Below are positions 1 through 9,105 of a stretch of 32,349 bases of DNA, piece by piece. Within the stretch, counting starts at the first letter, position 1. Each line of letters opens with the position of its first letter. Under the pieces are notes generated by a model. That model did no database searches, was not told where the DNA came from, and saw nothing but the letters and a program-made list of their open reading frames with translations. Origin of the DNA: Methanocorpusculum sp. (GTDB lineage Archaea; Halobacteriota; Methanomicrobia; Methanomicrobiales; Methanocorpusculaceae); assembly GCA_030539655.1 (NCBI GenBank), contig JAUNXT010000001.1:52910-85258 (forward strand), written 5' to 3'. Both the position numbers and the translations under genes were made by a program.

Positions 1-34
1 TTTTTTTCCTTTATTCAGGCGGACGGTTCCTGCC

Positions 35-1285
35 TTATGTCATACGGATTTCAGGGTAGAGCGGGTATCTCAGACAGAATTTTTTGACCTCTTCCTTAAT
101 CTCGGAAAGAACCGCAGGTTTGTCCATGTTTTTCAGTGCCCGGGCAATCCAGTCCGCAATCTGTCTGCATTCATCCTCTTTCATGCCGCGGGAGGTAATG
201 GTGGGTGTTCCGATTCTGATACCGGAGGTCTCGAATGGTGAGAGTGCCTGACGGGGAATAGTGTTTTTGTTGACGGTAATTCCTGCACGTCCGAGGGTAA
301 TCTCTGCCTGATGACCAGAGATATTGTGGTCTGATAAATCGACCAGACATAAGTGGTTGTCCGTTCCGCCTGATACCAGACGGAAGTTGTTATCCTCAAG
401 AGCGGATGCGAGCACCTTACAGTTTTTGACAACCTGCTTTGCATACTCTTTGTACTCAGGGGTTGAGGCCTCGCGGAAACAGACCGCCTTTGCGGCGATA
501 ACATGCATCAGAGGCCCGCCCTGCATTCCCGGAAACACAGCGTTATCGATACGGTTTGCCTCTTCCTTGTTGCACATGATAACTCCTCCGCGGGGGCCTC
601 TGAGGGTTTTGTGGGTGGTTGATGTGGTAAAGGTTGTAACCCCCACGGGAGAGTTGTGCAGTCCCGTGCAGCAGAGACCTGAGATATGGGCGATGTCAGC
701 CATGGATTTTGCACCGACATCTTCTGCAATCTCTGCGAATGCTTTGAAGTCTATCTCACGGGGATATGCTGATGCGCCGCAGACGATGAGTTTTGGTTTC
801 AGCTTTCGTGCAGTCTCCTCGATTGCTCCGTAATCGAGCAGTTCGGTGTCAAAATCCACACCGTATGCGGTGACGTCAAAGTATTTTCCGGAGATATTTG
901 CAGGGTCTCCGTGGGATAAGTGTCCTCCGTTGTTGAGCGACTGGCTCATCATTTTGTCCCCCGGCTTCATGAAGGAGAGGTAGACTGCCTCGTTTGCCTG
1001 ACTTCCGGAGTGGGGCTGCACGTTGGCGTGTTCCGCGCCAAAGAGGCGGCAGAGGCGGTCACGTGCCAGGTTTTCAATCTGGTCATGGAATTCGCATCCT
1101 CCGTAGTAGCGTTTCCCGGGGTATCCTTCCGCGTATTTGTTCGTGAGAATGGTGCCCATTGCTTCGAGCACCTCGCGTGCTACAACGTTTTCAGAGGCGA
1201 TGAGCTCAAGCCCTTCGGTCTGACGCCGGTGTTCACGGTTTATCAGGTCAAATATTTCCGGGTCAAAGAGTGCTAATGATGACAT
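35..1285 (-). CDS. glyA: Serine hydroxymethyltransferase
   Basis: Predicted to interconvert serine and glycine, passing the one-carbon unit to a pterin cofactor; cytosolic PLP enzyme. The 416 residues match the usual GlyA length. Visible are the N-terminal LIASENVV motif (about 28-35), the YPGKRYYGG substrate loop (55-63) and the Schiff-base segment [15 protein letters not shown] with the PLP lysine at 226. The start has no clear Shine-Dalgarno, but a TATA-like box lies about 35 nt upstream, suggesting a very short leader. The upstream co-directional neighbour is fhs, 102 nt away, so the pair may be partly independent. Whether the acceptor is tetrahydrofolate or tetrahydromethanopterin cannot be read from the sequence, but the fhs neighbour favours folate. 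Confidence 0.97.
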   Translation of the reverse strand: MSSLALFDPEIFDLINREHRRQTEGLELIASENVVAREVLEAMGTILTNKYAEGYPGKRYYGGCEFHDQIENLARDRLCRLFGAEHANVQPHSGSQANEAVYLSFMKPGDKMMSQSLNNGGHLSHGDPANISGKYFDVTAYGVDFDTELLDYGAIEETARKLKPKLIVCGASAYPREIDFKAFAEIAEDVGAKSMADIAHISGLCCTGLHNSPVGVTTFTTSTTHKTLRGPRGGVIMCNKEEANRIDNAVFPGMQGGPLMHVIAAKAVCFREASTPEYKEYAKQVVKNCKVLASALEDNNFRLVSGGTDNHLCLVDLSDHNISGHQAEITLGRAGITVNKNTIPRQALSPFETSGIRIGTPTITSRGMKEDECRQIADWIARALKNMDKPAVLSEIKEEVKKFCLRYPLYPEIRMT

Positions 1286-1315
1286 AGAGTAGTTATTTTA
1301 TTTGTTTTTTGGTAT

Positions 1316-1323
1316 AATATATG
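1316..1323 (-). promoter_or_regulatory. TATA-like box for glyA
   Basis: On the minus strand the sequence reads CATATATT, centred about 35 nt before the glyA ATG. With the usual archaeal spacing of about 26 nt to the start site, the leader would be under 10 nt, which fits the missing Shine-Dalgarno. Inferred from position and composition only. Confidence 0.45.
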
Positions 1324-1365
1324 TTTGTTTTTGCGTCAAAACGGGCCGGCTGACTTCGCCGTCCG

Positions 1366-1383
1366 TAAAAAAGAAAAAGAGAG
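1366..1383 (-). terminator. T-rich terminator after fhs
   Basis: Directly after the fhs stop the minus strand becomes T-rich, with CTTTTTCTTTTTT. Archaeal termination commonly uses oligo-T tracts without a strong hairpin, so this is a plausible fhs terminator separating it from glyA. Confidence 0.4.
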
Positions 1384-1387
1384 CCGG

Positions 1388-3055
1388 TTAGAATAAACCG
1401 GAGATCTTTCCATTGTTGTCAACATCGATGCCGCATGCTGCCGGGACAAGCGGAAGTCCGGGCATTGTCATGATGTCTCCTGTCTCTACCACAATGAATC
1501 CTGCACCGTTGCAGAGCCGGACTGTTGCCGCCTTAATCTTGTAGCCGACAGGTCTTCCAAGCTTGTTCGGGTCATCGGATAAGGAATACTGCGTCTTTGC
1601 AACACAGACCGGCAGTTTGTCACGTCCGAGTGCTTCAATGTCCTTAATTGCAGACTCTGCCTGAGCGGTGTAGACCACACCGTCTGCTCCGTAAATCTCC
1701 TTTGCGATTGTCTCAAGCTTCTCCTTAATCGGCTTTTCAACATCGTAGAGGCAGTGATAGTTTGTCGGCTTCTCGCAGGCTGCGACAACCTTCTTTGCAA
1801 GCTCGATTCCTCCGTCTCCGCCTTTTGCAAAGACCTCGGATAAGGCAAAGTCTGCTCCCTTGGATTTGCAGAACTCCTCTAAAGTCTTTAACTCCTCATC
1901 GGTATCTGCTGCGAACCGGTTGATGGCAACAACGACCGGAACACCGTACTTCTGCAGGTTCTCGATATGTGCCTCGAGGTTGACCATACCTTTCTTCATC
2001 GCCTCAACATTCGGTTTTGCTGTATCTTCCTTCTTTACACCGCCGTTGTACTTCAGGGCGCGGACAGTTGCCACAAGAACAATCGCGTTCGGAGTAAGAC
2101 CTGCTGCGCGGCATTTGATATCGAGGAACTTCTCGGCTCCGAGATCGGAACCGAACCCTGCCTCCGTAATCAGGTAGTCTGCCATTTTCAGACCCAGTTT
2201 GGTGGCTCTTACCGAGTTGCATCCGTGAGCGATATTTGCGAACGGTCCTCCGTGGATAAGGCACGGTGTGTTTTCCAGCGTCTGGACAAGGTTCGGCTTG
2301 ATTGCATCCTTTAAGAGGGCTGCCATTGAGCCGACGGCCTTTAAGTCTGATGCATAGAGCGCCTTTCCGCTTCTGCTGTAGCCGAAGATAATCTTTCCGA
2401 GCCGCTCTTTTAAGTCGTCGATGTCGTTTGCAAGGCAGAGGATTGCCATGATTTCAGAGGCGACGGTGATCAGGAAGTGGTCCTCGCGCGGCATGCCGTT
2501 TGTGACCCCTCCAAGGCCTATGATACAGTTTCTGAGTGCTCTGTCGTTCATGTCGAGACAGCGCTTGAAGATGATTCTGCGCGGGTCAATGTCTAAGGCA
2601 TTTCCCTGGTGGATGTGGTTGTCTATCATCGCGCAGAGAAGGTTGTTTGCCGAGGTAATCGCATGGAAGTCACCGGTGAAGTGAAGGTTGATGTCTTCCA
2701 TCGGGATAACCTGTGCGTATCCTCCGCCTGCAGCTCCTCCCTTGACACCGAAGACAGGGCCTAAGGACGGCTCACGTAAGGCAAGCATTGCCTTTTTGCC
2801 AATCTTGGGCATGGCCTCTGCAAGACCCACGGAGGTGGTACTCTTTCCTTCGCCTGCCGGCGTCGGGTTAATGGCTGTTACGAGAATGAGTTTTCCGTCT
2901 TTGTTCTTCGATAATCGTTTTTCGAGTTCATCGGAGATTTTTGCCTTGTAACTTCCGTATAACTCGATTTCGTCAGCTGCGATGTCCAGAGATGCCGCAA
3001 CTTCGGTAATCTTTTTTATCTTCGCCTGCTGGGCGATTTCAATGTCTGATAACAT
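1388..3055 (-). CDS. fhs: Formate--tetrahydrofolate ligase
   Basis: Predicted to make 10-formyl-tetrahydrofolate from formate, ATP and tetrahydrofolate. The 555 residues match the family. The P-loop-like nucleotide motif TPAGEGKST is at 65-73 and the glycine-rich [15 protein letters not shown] segment follows near residue 105; the C-terminus with PGLPLVPAA is also typical. The start is supported by AAGGAG ten nt upstream and a strong TATA box. It lies upstream of glyA on the same strand, so together they could feed formate carbon into purines, serine and glycine. It is notable in a methanogen, whose main C1 carrier is tetrahydromethanopterin; origin by transfer from bacteria is possible but not tested here. 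Confidence 0.97.
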   Translation of the reverse strand: MLSDIEIAQQAKIKKITEVAASLDIAADEIELYGSYKAKISDELEKRLSKNKDGKLILVTAINPTPAGEGKSTTSVGLAEAMPKIGKKAMLALREPSLGPVFGVKGGAAGGGYAQVIPMEDINLHFTGDFHAITSANNLLCAMIDNHIHQGNALDIDPRRIIFKRCLDMNDRALRNCIIGLGGVTNGMPREDHFLITVASEIMAILCLANDIDDLKERLGKIIFGYSRSGKALYASDLKAVGSMAALLKDAIKPNLVQTLENTPCLIHGGPFANIAHGCNSVRATKLGLKMADYLITEAGFGSDLGAEKFLDIKCRAAGLTPNAIVLVATVRALKYNGGVKKEDTAKPNVEAMKKGMVNLEAHIENLQKYGVPVVVAINRFAADTDEELKTLEEFCKSKGADFALSEVFAKGGDGGIELAKKVVAACEKPTNYHCLYDVEKPIKEKLETIAKEIYGADGVVYTAQAESAIKDIEALGRDKLPVCVAKTQYSLSDDPNKLGRPVGYKIKAATVRLCNGAGFIVVETGDIMTMPGLPLVPAACGIDVDNNGKISGLF

Positions 3056-3065
3056 TGGTTTTCAA

Positions 3066-3105
3066 CTCCTTAAATGACTTAGTATGGTCTCTCATATTAT
3101 ATAAA
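3066..3105 (-). promoter_or_regulatory. fhs promoter and ribosome binding site
   Basis: On the minus strand TTTATATA (3098-3105) is followed by the Shine-Dalgarno AAGGAG (3066-3071), ten nt before the ATG. The expected transcript start is near 3075, giving a leader of about 20 nt. It is one of the clearest promoter plus RBS sets in the window and contrasts with the leaderless-type starts of several neighbours. Confidence 0.6.
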
Positions 3106-3170
3106 GATGTCAGTATGATATCCCTGCATCACACTCTGAGGCCTTCCACTCCTCCATTCAATGACACATC

Positions 3171-3199
3171 TTTTAAACCGGAATAGAACAAATATAATA
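3171..3199 (+). promoter_or_regulatory. Promoter of the PP-loop/desulfurase fusion gene
   Basis: TTTTAAA (3171-3177) sits about 33 nt before the GTG start and is followed by AATATAATA (3191-3199). No Shine-Dalgarno is present, so the transcript is probably leaderless or nearly so. The same two-part arrangement occurs before the ferredoxin gene (16923-16949) and the AI-2E-family gene (23548-23576). Confidence 0.45.
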
Positions 3200-3206
3200 A
3201 GTAACT

Positions 3207-6158
3207 GTGCCTCACGAATATAAACCCCCGAAATACCGCCATACAGATAAAAGCCGCCGCTTAGGAAAACCGGCAGCGCATGCTCCGTCCCATAGGCAGC
3301 GGGAGAATATTGCAGGAGATAAACCCCCGCGAAAAACCGCACCGAAATCGCTTGGAAACGAGCTCACCAGAAAAGACAGTATTCATGCAAAACTTCAGAA
3401 ACAGCTCTTCTGGTGCCCCAAATGCAACATTCCGCTCCTTGCAAAAACCTGTGCGTGCAGCACTGCCTCTGTAAAAATCGACCTGCAGCAGCCCTATGAT
3501 GTGCGCCCCGTGCTCAAAGCAGATTATAATCTCATTGTAAAGACCATGCGGGAGCGCTTCGGGGATAGGGTATCTCTTCCCCGGATTGTTGTGCTCAACA
3601 AGGCAGGCGGTCTTGACCGGCGTGACCTTATTATCGCAAACGGCATACGGTTTGCATGGTTTTCGTTTGATCCGGTAAACAGAAAGTATGCATTCGACAT
3701 AGAAGCAGAGGCGCTTCCCTATCTTGCAAAAGATGCGGACAAAGGCATCGTCCGTCTGGAAGACGCGGCTGAAGAGGTCCCCGAAGGACGGCTTGGCGGG
3801 AAACGCATCACTATTCGCCCGCAGAACATGGATGACGGAGTGGTAATTGTCAGATACAAATCAAAGTGGGGAACAGGTATTCTGAAAGGCACCTCACTGA
3901 AAATAAAAGAACTCGGCGCCCTCGATGAGACAAAACATCTCCCGGACCCGGACTGGAGTGAGTTTACCGCGAAAAACGCATTCCATATCAAAAACATGGA
4001 GCGGACCGCGGTGCGCGAAATCAGGCAGAATCTGACGCTTCGCCCGGAGATTAACTGTTCGTTTTCCGGAGGAAAGGACAGTACCGCAGTCTGGAACATC
4101 GCGCAGAAGGCGGGTGTTACCAAAGCTTTCTTCATCGACACCGGGCTTGAGTTTCCGGAAACAATCGCATTCGTTAAGGCGCAGAATGTGGAGTTCATTG
4201 AACGTGCCGGAAACTTCTGGCAGGCGGTGGAAAAAGCAGGTCCCCCGGCAAAAGACCACCGCTGGTGCTGTAAACTCTTAAAACTCAATCCGGTAAAGAT
4301 TCATTTAAACGAAACCGGCCCGTGTCTTACGGTGCAGGGAAACCGCTGGTACGAGTCATGGAACCGTGCGGAACTTGAGGCTGTGACGCAGAATCCGAAC
4401 AATCCGCTGCAGTTAAACATCTCGCCTATCCGTTCCTGGCGTGCTCTGGATGTCTTCTGTTACCTCTGGCTGAAGGAGATTCCCTATAATCCGCTGTATG
4501 ACATCGGGTATGAACGGATTGGCTGCTATCTCTGTCCCGCGATGCTTGAGTCCGAGCTTGAAACCATGCAGCGGACGCATCATGACATGGCGGAACGCTG
4601 GGATGCGTTTCTGCGCCGCTGGGCTGAGGAACGCGGTCTTCCGGAGGAGTTTATCTCATGGGGTCTCTGGCGGTGGAAGGAGCTTCCGCCGAAGATGCAG
4701 GAGCTTATAAAAGAGCGTGGTCTTGACCTGAGTGAACAGCCGCTGCGGCGCAGCACCCCGGCTTCGGTTGCATCTCTCATGCCAGAACACCAGAGAGGAG
4801 ATATTGTAGATGACAGCATACCTGCCGCACCAAAGCAGGAGAAGACAGAACAACAGACCATAAAACCGCAGAACACCGGACAATACTCTGAATCCGTGAG
4901 TGTGAACCAGGACATGAAATCCAATATAAACAGTGCAGAAACTATATCATCCGGCGTGGATTCGTCAGAGGGTTTTGATGTTGAACAGATTCGTGCAGAC
5001 TTCCCGATGATAGGAGATATCATTTACCTCGACAGCGGTGCTACCGCCTTCTCCCCGAAACAGGTCATAGATGCCGCGTACGCGTACGATACCACATGCC
5101 GCTCGAACGTGGGACGCGGCGTTCACCGCTTAACGCGGATTGCAACGCAGAAGTACTGGCATGCGCACAAAAAGGTCACGGAGTTCATCAACGGAAGCGC
5201 AGGAACGCTTGTGTTTACGAAAAACTCCACCGAGGCGCTTAATATTGTGGCACACGGCTTCCCCTTTAATCCGGGGGATGTGGTTGTAAACACCATCCTG
5301 GAGCACCACTCAAACACACTTCCCTGGCGTGCACTGAAGAACAAAGGTGTCACTCTGAAGACTGTGGGTGTCTGTGATGATTTATCGCTTGACATGGATG
5401 AACTCACCCGTATCCTTGATGAAGGAAACGTGAAACTGGTAACCGTCTGCCATGTCTCAAATGTTACAGGAACAGTCAATCCGGTTCGTGAGATAGCAGA
5501 CCTCTGTCACAGGCACGGCGCAAAACTCTGTGTGGATGCCGCACAGTCCGTTCCGAAGATGAAGGTCGATGTGGAAGCGCTTGGGTGCGATTATCTGGCA
5601 TTTTCCGGACACAAAATGCTTGCACCCACAGGAACCGGCGCACTCTGGATAAAGGAGGATAATCTCGAGCCGCTGATTTTAGGCGGAGGGATGGTTGAAA
5701 GCGTTTCAGACGACAGTTATGTGCCAATCAAAGGATATGCAAAGTTTGAGTCGGGGACGCCGAACATATCAGGAGGAATCGGATTTGGTGCGGCTGCAGA
5801 CTATCTCTCCGCAATCGGGATGGATGCTGTTGAAGCACGTGAGAGAAAGCTCACTGCGCTGTTAATCAGCGCCCTTGAAAAGATAGAAGGCGTGCATCTG
5901 TTCTGCGCGAAGGATGAGAATGCGAGAATCGGTGCTGTTTCATTTACCCTCGATGGAATCGCCCCGCACGAAGCGGCAACCGTACTCGATGAAGAGTACG
6001 GAATCGCAGTTCGTTCCGGAATGCACTGTGCCGAGCCGCTGATGCGAAGACTCGGGGCCGCATCAGGCACAATCCGTGCTACACCTGCCTTTTACAACAC
6101 CGAGTCCGAGGTAAATATGCTGGCAGCTGCGGTCCGCGAGATGCTGGAACAAATCTAA
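3207..6158 (+). CDS. PP-loop (PAPS reductase-like) and cysteine desulfurase fusion
   Basis: A 983-residue fusion. In order: a basic N-terminus; a zinc-binding-like cluster CPKC (70-73) with CAC (82-84); a PUA-like stretch around 200-240 (VVIVRYKSKWGTGILKGTSL); a PP-loop domain with SGGKDST (287-293), WCCK (353-356) and GCYLCP (439-444); a polar linker (about 510-590); and a SufS-type desulfurase with PLP lysine 803 in SGHKM and catalytic cysteine 941 in RSGMHC. The GTG start is the only usual start codon before the cysteine cluster, since a stop lies three codons upstream. The desulfurase should release sulfur from cysteine as a persulfide, and the PP-loop could use it for ATP-dependent thiolation. 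True PAPS reduction is an alternative. Domain identities are strong; the joint function is inference. Confidence 0.9.
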   Translation: MPHEYKPPKYRHTDKSRRLGKPAAHAPSHRQRENIAGDKPPRKTAPKSLGNELTRKDSIHAKLQKQLFWCPKCNIPLLAKTCACSTASVKIDLQQPYDVRPVLKADYNLIVKTMRERFGDRVSLPRIVVLNKAGGLDRRDLIIANGIRFAWFSFDPVNRKYAFDIEAEALPYLAKDADKGIVRLEDAAEEVPEGRLGGKRITIRPQNMDDGVVIVRYKSKWGTGILKGTSLKIKELGALDETKHLPDPDWSEFTAKNAFHIKNMERTAVREIRQNLTLRPEINCSFSGGKDSTAVWNIAQKAGVTKAFFIDTGLEFPETIAFVKAQNVEFIERAGNFWQAVEKAGPPAKDHRWCCKLLKLNPVKIHLNETGPCLTVQGNRWYESWNRAELEAVTQNPNNPLQLNISPIRSWRALDVFCYLWLKEIPYNPLYDIGYERIGCYLCPAMLESELETMQRTHHDMAERWDAFLRRWAEERGLPEEFISWGLWRWKELPPKMQELIKERGLDLSEQPLRRSTPASVASLMPEHQRGDIVDDSIPAAPKQEKTEQQTIKPQNTGQYSESVSVNQDMKSNINSAETISSGVDSSEGFDVEQIRADFPMIGDIIYLDSGATAFSPKQVIDAAYAYDTTCRSNVGRGVHRLTRIATQKYWHAHKKVTEFINGSAGTLVFTKNSTEALNIVAHGFPFNPGDVVVNTILEHHSNTLPWRALKNKGVTLKTVGVCDDLSLDMDELTRILDEGNVKLVTVCHVSNVTGTVNPVREIADLCHRHGAKLCVDAAQSVPKMKVDVEALGCDYLAFSGHKMLAPTGTGALWIKEDNLEPLILGGGMVESVSDDSYVPIKGYAKFESGTPNISGGIGFGAAADYLSAIGMDAVEARERKLTALLISALEKIEGVHLFCAKDENARIGAVSFTLDGIAPHEAATVLDEEYGIAVRSGMHCAEPLMRRLGAASGTIRATPAFYNTESEVNMLAAAVREMLEQI

Positions 6159-6203
6159 AAATATTTATTCTTTTTAAAAGAGATAAGAAATGGAGTTTTT
6201 TGC

Positions 6204-6305
6204 ATGAGAAAAATACGGGGAAGAGACTGGATTATACTCGGAATCGGGCTTATTGTTATTCTGCTCGCTGTTTTTGCATTTGTTATGAGTGCTGTATGCA
6301 GATAG
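6204..6305 (+). CDS. Small single-pass membrane peptide (33 residues)
   Basis: An ATG at 6204 opens a 33-codon frame ending in TAG. The peptide starts with a basic segment (MRKIRGRDW) and continues with about 20 hydrophobic residues (IILGIGLIVILLAVFAFVM), a clear transmembrane helix with an expected cytoplasmic N-terminus. GGAG lies eight nt upstream. It starts 45 nt after the fusion gene and may be co-transcribed. I do not recognise a family. Small size limits certainty, but the RBS, charge pattern and position argue for a real gene. Confidence 0.55.
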   Translation: MRKIRGRDWIILGIGLIVILLAVFAFVMSAVCR

Positions 6306-6326
6306 TGCTGCTGCAAAATTCACACT

Positions 6327-6542
6327 TTAATACTTAACAACAATCTCTCTGCACTCTTCACAGCAGTATGCTTCCAGGCTGATACGATGACCTGCTTTCA
6401 GGGGGGTAATCTGAATATATCCCTCGGCGTTTTTCGCGTTGGAAAAAACACCCGGAACTTCCACTGCAAAACTGAATGCACCGTCTTTTGTCGTAAACAG
6501 GTAGCCTTTTTTCATTTCCTTACCGCATGATGGACAGTTCAT
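6327..6542 (-). CDS. Zinc ribbon protein, DUF6487-like
   Basis: A 71-residue protein with two CxxC knuckles, CPSC near the N-terminus (residues 3-6) and CCEEC near the C-terminus, separated by a beta-rich core. The N-terminal NCPSCGKEMKKGYL and the C-terminal AYCCEECREIVVKY resemble the DUF6487 zinc-ribbon family as I remember it. No catalytic function is known to me. It faces the 33-residue membrane gene with a 21-nt gap. No Shine-Dalgarno is obvious. The 162 nt upstream of it (6543-6704) show nothing beyond AT-rich promoter-like sequence and the end of sstT transcription. Confidence 0.75.
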   Translation of the reverse strand: MNCPSCGKEMKKGYLFTTKDGAFSFAVEVPGVFSNAKNAEGYIQITPLKAGHRISLEAYCCEECREIVVKY

Positions 6543-6704
6543 ATATGATGTTATCTGTTTATCACAGAAGTAGTTTCCGACACTGATACAACGCAGGAGA
6601 TATCCTGTTAACTGAAATGAATTATGAATTATTTTCAGTTTAAATGTTCTTTTCGGATGGCTGGTCCTGACTGATTCGGGAAAAAGAAATGAGCACGGAG
6701 GGGA

Positions 6705-7940
6705 TTATCCCTCTGTTTTCAGAGAGATGGGTTTTCCTGCTTTTTTCATCTCACGGAACTCGACAGCTGCTGTAATGAGTGCATCTGTTGAAGAGTTCAG
6801 GCCTGTTTCCATGGAATCCAGAATCACGCTGATGATAAATCCGATACCTACCACCTGCATTGAGATGTCGGACGGGATGCCGAAAAGGGAGCAGGCAACA
6901 GGAATGAGCAATAGTGAGCCGCCTGCAACTCCTGAGGCCCCGCATGCAGCAAGTGCTGCAACAAAGCAGAGCAGAATCTGCAGATAGATTGGAACATCAA
7001 TGCCAAGTGTGTAAGCACAGGCAAGCGTCATTATGGAAATTGTAACTGCAGCCCCTGCCATGTTAATGGAAGCCCCTAAGGGGATTGAGGTTGAGTAGGT
7101 ATTTTCGTTGAGCTTTAAGGACCTGCACAGCTCCATGTTAATCGGGATGTTTGCTGCGGAACTGCGGGTAAAGAATGCCGGGATGAAAGAAACCTTCAGG
7201 CATCTGAACAGAAGCGGGTATGGATTCTGATGAATCTGGGTGTAGACAATGATAGGATTAATTATGAAAATAACAGCGGCCATTGTTCCTGTGAGAACAA
7301 GAATAAGCAGACCGTAATCAGCAAATATACCAAGACCGCTGGAACTCACAGCAGTAAATACCAGGCCGAGAATCCCGAACGGCGCAAAGGAGATAATCCA
7401 TTTGACAACCTTTGACACCATGTCGGATACGTCTTTAATAAAATTCTTTGTATTGTCACTTGATTTGCGGAAGGCAAGCCCGAATAGGATAGCCCAGAAG
7501 AGAATTCCGAGGAACTGACCGTTTACCACTGCAAGAAGCGGGTTTACTATAATGCCTACTACTAAATCTGATATTTCCTGTATCAAATTATCCGGACTTG
7601 AAGAACCCGCTATCTCCTCAATGTCGGTAAGCGGAAGAGATACCGGAAAGATGGAAAATACAACCACGGCAGTAACTGCTGCTGCAAGAGTTCCGATGAT
7701 ATACAGGATGACAATCCTGAAAATGGAACTTCCGTTTGATTTTCCACGGGATAATGCAGATATAACAAGGACAAAGATAAGGACGGGTGCGATGGCCTTT
7801 AGGGCACCGACGAACAGTGTTCCGAGAATCCCGATTCCGGTCGCCTGCGGGATAAGGAGAGCCAGAATTGTTCCAATTACAATCCCTCCTGCGATTCGCA
7901 GAATCAGATTAGTGTTGTTCCATCTCTGAATAATGTTCAT
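6705..7940 (-). CDS. sstT: Sodium:serine/threonine symporter SstT
   Basis: Predicted inner-membrane sodium-coupled importer of serine and threonine in the dicarboxylate/amino acid:cation symporter family. The 411 residues compare with about 414 in E. coli. The signatures FFTRSSAANIPINM (256-269), SIPLGASINMAGAA (285-298) and GASGVAGGSLLLIP (334-347) match E. coli SstT very closely as I remember it, and multiple hydrophobic helices cover the whole length. It follows pyrB by 36 nt on the same strand and may be the last gene of the pyrimidine operon. That context could instead suggest aspartate uptake for PyrB, but the motifs favour serine/threonine. The close bacterial resemblance suggests horizontal acquisition (inference). 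Confidence 0.93.
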   Translation of the reverse strand: MNIIQRWNNTNLILRIAGGIVIGTILALLIPQATGIGILGTLFVGALKAIAPVLIFVLVISALSRGKSNGSSIFRIVILYIIGTLAAAVTAVVVFSIFPVSLPLTDIEEIAGSSSPDNLIQEISDLVVGIIVNPLLAVVNGQFLGILFWAILFGLAFRKSSDNTKNFIKDVSDMVSKVVKWIISFAPFGILGLVFTAVSSSGLGIFADYGLLILVLTGTMAAVIFIINPIIVYTQIHQNPYPLLFRCLKVSFIPAFFTRSSAANIPINMELCRSLKLNENTYSTSIPLGASINMAGAAVTISIMTLACAYTLGIDVPIYLQILLCFVAALAACGASGVAGGSLLLIPVACSLFGIPSDISMQVVGIGFIISVILDSMETGLNSSTDALITAAVEFREMKKAGKPISLKTEG

Positions 7941-7976
7941 GCGTATACTTTTTTCCTATAGCAGCTATTCTGATTT

Positions 7977-9104
7977 TTACCGCCTTACAACGCGCTTCAT
8001 CATCCCGGAATCCGCCTTCACCTTCTTTTCGCAGTACACGCAGCGGCAGATTCCTGCCTCTGCATCAACCACGCGGAACACATGGTCCAGCTCCTGCTCG
8101 GTTGCCGTAATACAGCGCGGGTTCGTGCATTTTATCTCATTGATTAACACACTGCGTCCGGCTAAAAGATCCTCTGTCTCCGGATTTTCTTTCGCGGATG
8201 CAAGGAGTTTCAGGATAAGTGCCATACGCATGTACTTTCCGTTTTCCACCTGCTTAAAGTAGCATGCACGCGGGTCTTTATCCACCTTCACGCTGATTTC
8301 ATTTACTCGGGGAAGCGGATGCATAATGCACAGGTCACTTTTTGCCGATGCAAGCTTTTCAACAGTCAGGATATAACTGTCCTTTAACCGTTCATACTCG
8401 GAAGGGTCGGTAAACCGCTCCTTCTGGATACGGGTCATATAGAGGATGTCAAGCGAGGGAAGCGCTTCCTCGAGTGAATCGGTCTCCGTGTATAAAACAT
8501 TGTGCCGTGCGAGAATCTCGTACTTTACAAATGTCGGAAGCTTTAACACATCAGGGGAAATCAGGACAAATCTGACATCCGGATACCGTGACATGGCTTC
8601 AATCAGTGAGTGTACAGTCCGCCCGTACTTTAAATCCCCGCAGAATCCTACGGTGAGGTTGTTAAAGCGCCCCTTCTCGCGGTAAATCGTAAAAAGATCT
8701 CCTAACGTCTGTGTCGGGTGTGCATGCCCGCCGTCTCCGGTGTTTATCACAGGAATTGTGGCATTCTTTGCCGCAACAAAGGCTGCTCCTTCCTTTGGGG
8801 AACGCATTGCTATAATATCTGCGTAGCAGGAGACAACACGTGCGGTATCTGCGACACTTTCTCCTTTCACAGCGGAGGAACTCCCGGGCTCTGAAAAGCC
8901 GAGCACGTTTCCGCCAAGCTCCATCATGGCAGCCGTAAACGAAAGGCGTGTACGTGTCGACGGCTCATAAAAGAGTGTTGCAAGGATTTTTCCTTCGCAG
9001 CTTTTTGCATACTTTTCGGGGTGCGATGCGATATCTCCTGCGGTTTTAATCAGCTCATCAATCTCTTCTACGGAAAGATCAGGGATATCGATAACGCTTT
9101 TCAT
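7977..9104 (-). CDS. pyrB: Aspartate carbamoyltransferase fused to PyrI zinc domain
   Basis: Catalyses carbamoyl phosphate plus aspartate to carbamoyl aspartate. Residues 1 to about 305 form a complete catalytic chain: STRTR (49-53), the SSAVKGES loop (76-83), HPTQ (129-132) and HPLPR (262-266). Residues about 318-362 match the zinc-binding C-terminal domain of the regulatory chain PyrI, with cysteines 326, 331, 355 and 358 in C-x4-C-x23-C-x2-C, the E. coli PyrI spacing. The roughly 100-residue nucleotide-binding domain of PyrI is missing. The enzyme probably keeps the structural zinc contact but lacks CTP/ATP control. It begins one nt after pyrE. A separate full pyrI elsewhere in the genome cannot be excluded. 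Confidence 0.95.
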   Translation of the reverse strand: MKSVIDIPDLSVEEIDELIKTAGDIASHPEKYAKSCEGKILATLFYEPSTRTRLSFTAAMMELGGNVLGFSEPGSSSAVKGESVADTARVVSCYADIIAMRSPKEGAAFVAAKNATIPVINTGDGGHAHPTQTLGDLFTIYREKGRFNNLTVGFCGDLKYGRTVHSLIEAMSRYPDVRFVLISPDVLKLPTFVKYEILARHNVLYTETDSLEEALPSLDILYMTRIQKERFTDPSEYERLKDSYILTVEKLASAKSDLCIMHPLPRVNEISVKVDKDPRACYFKQVENGKYMRMALILKLLASAKENPETEDLLAGRSVLINEIKCTNPRCITATEQELDHVFRVVDAEAGICRCVYCEKKVKADSGMMKRVVRR

Positions 9105-9105
9105 T

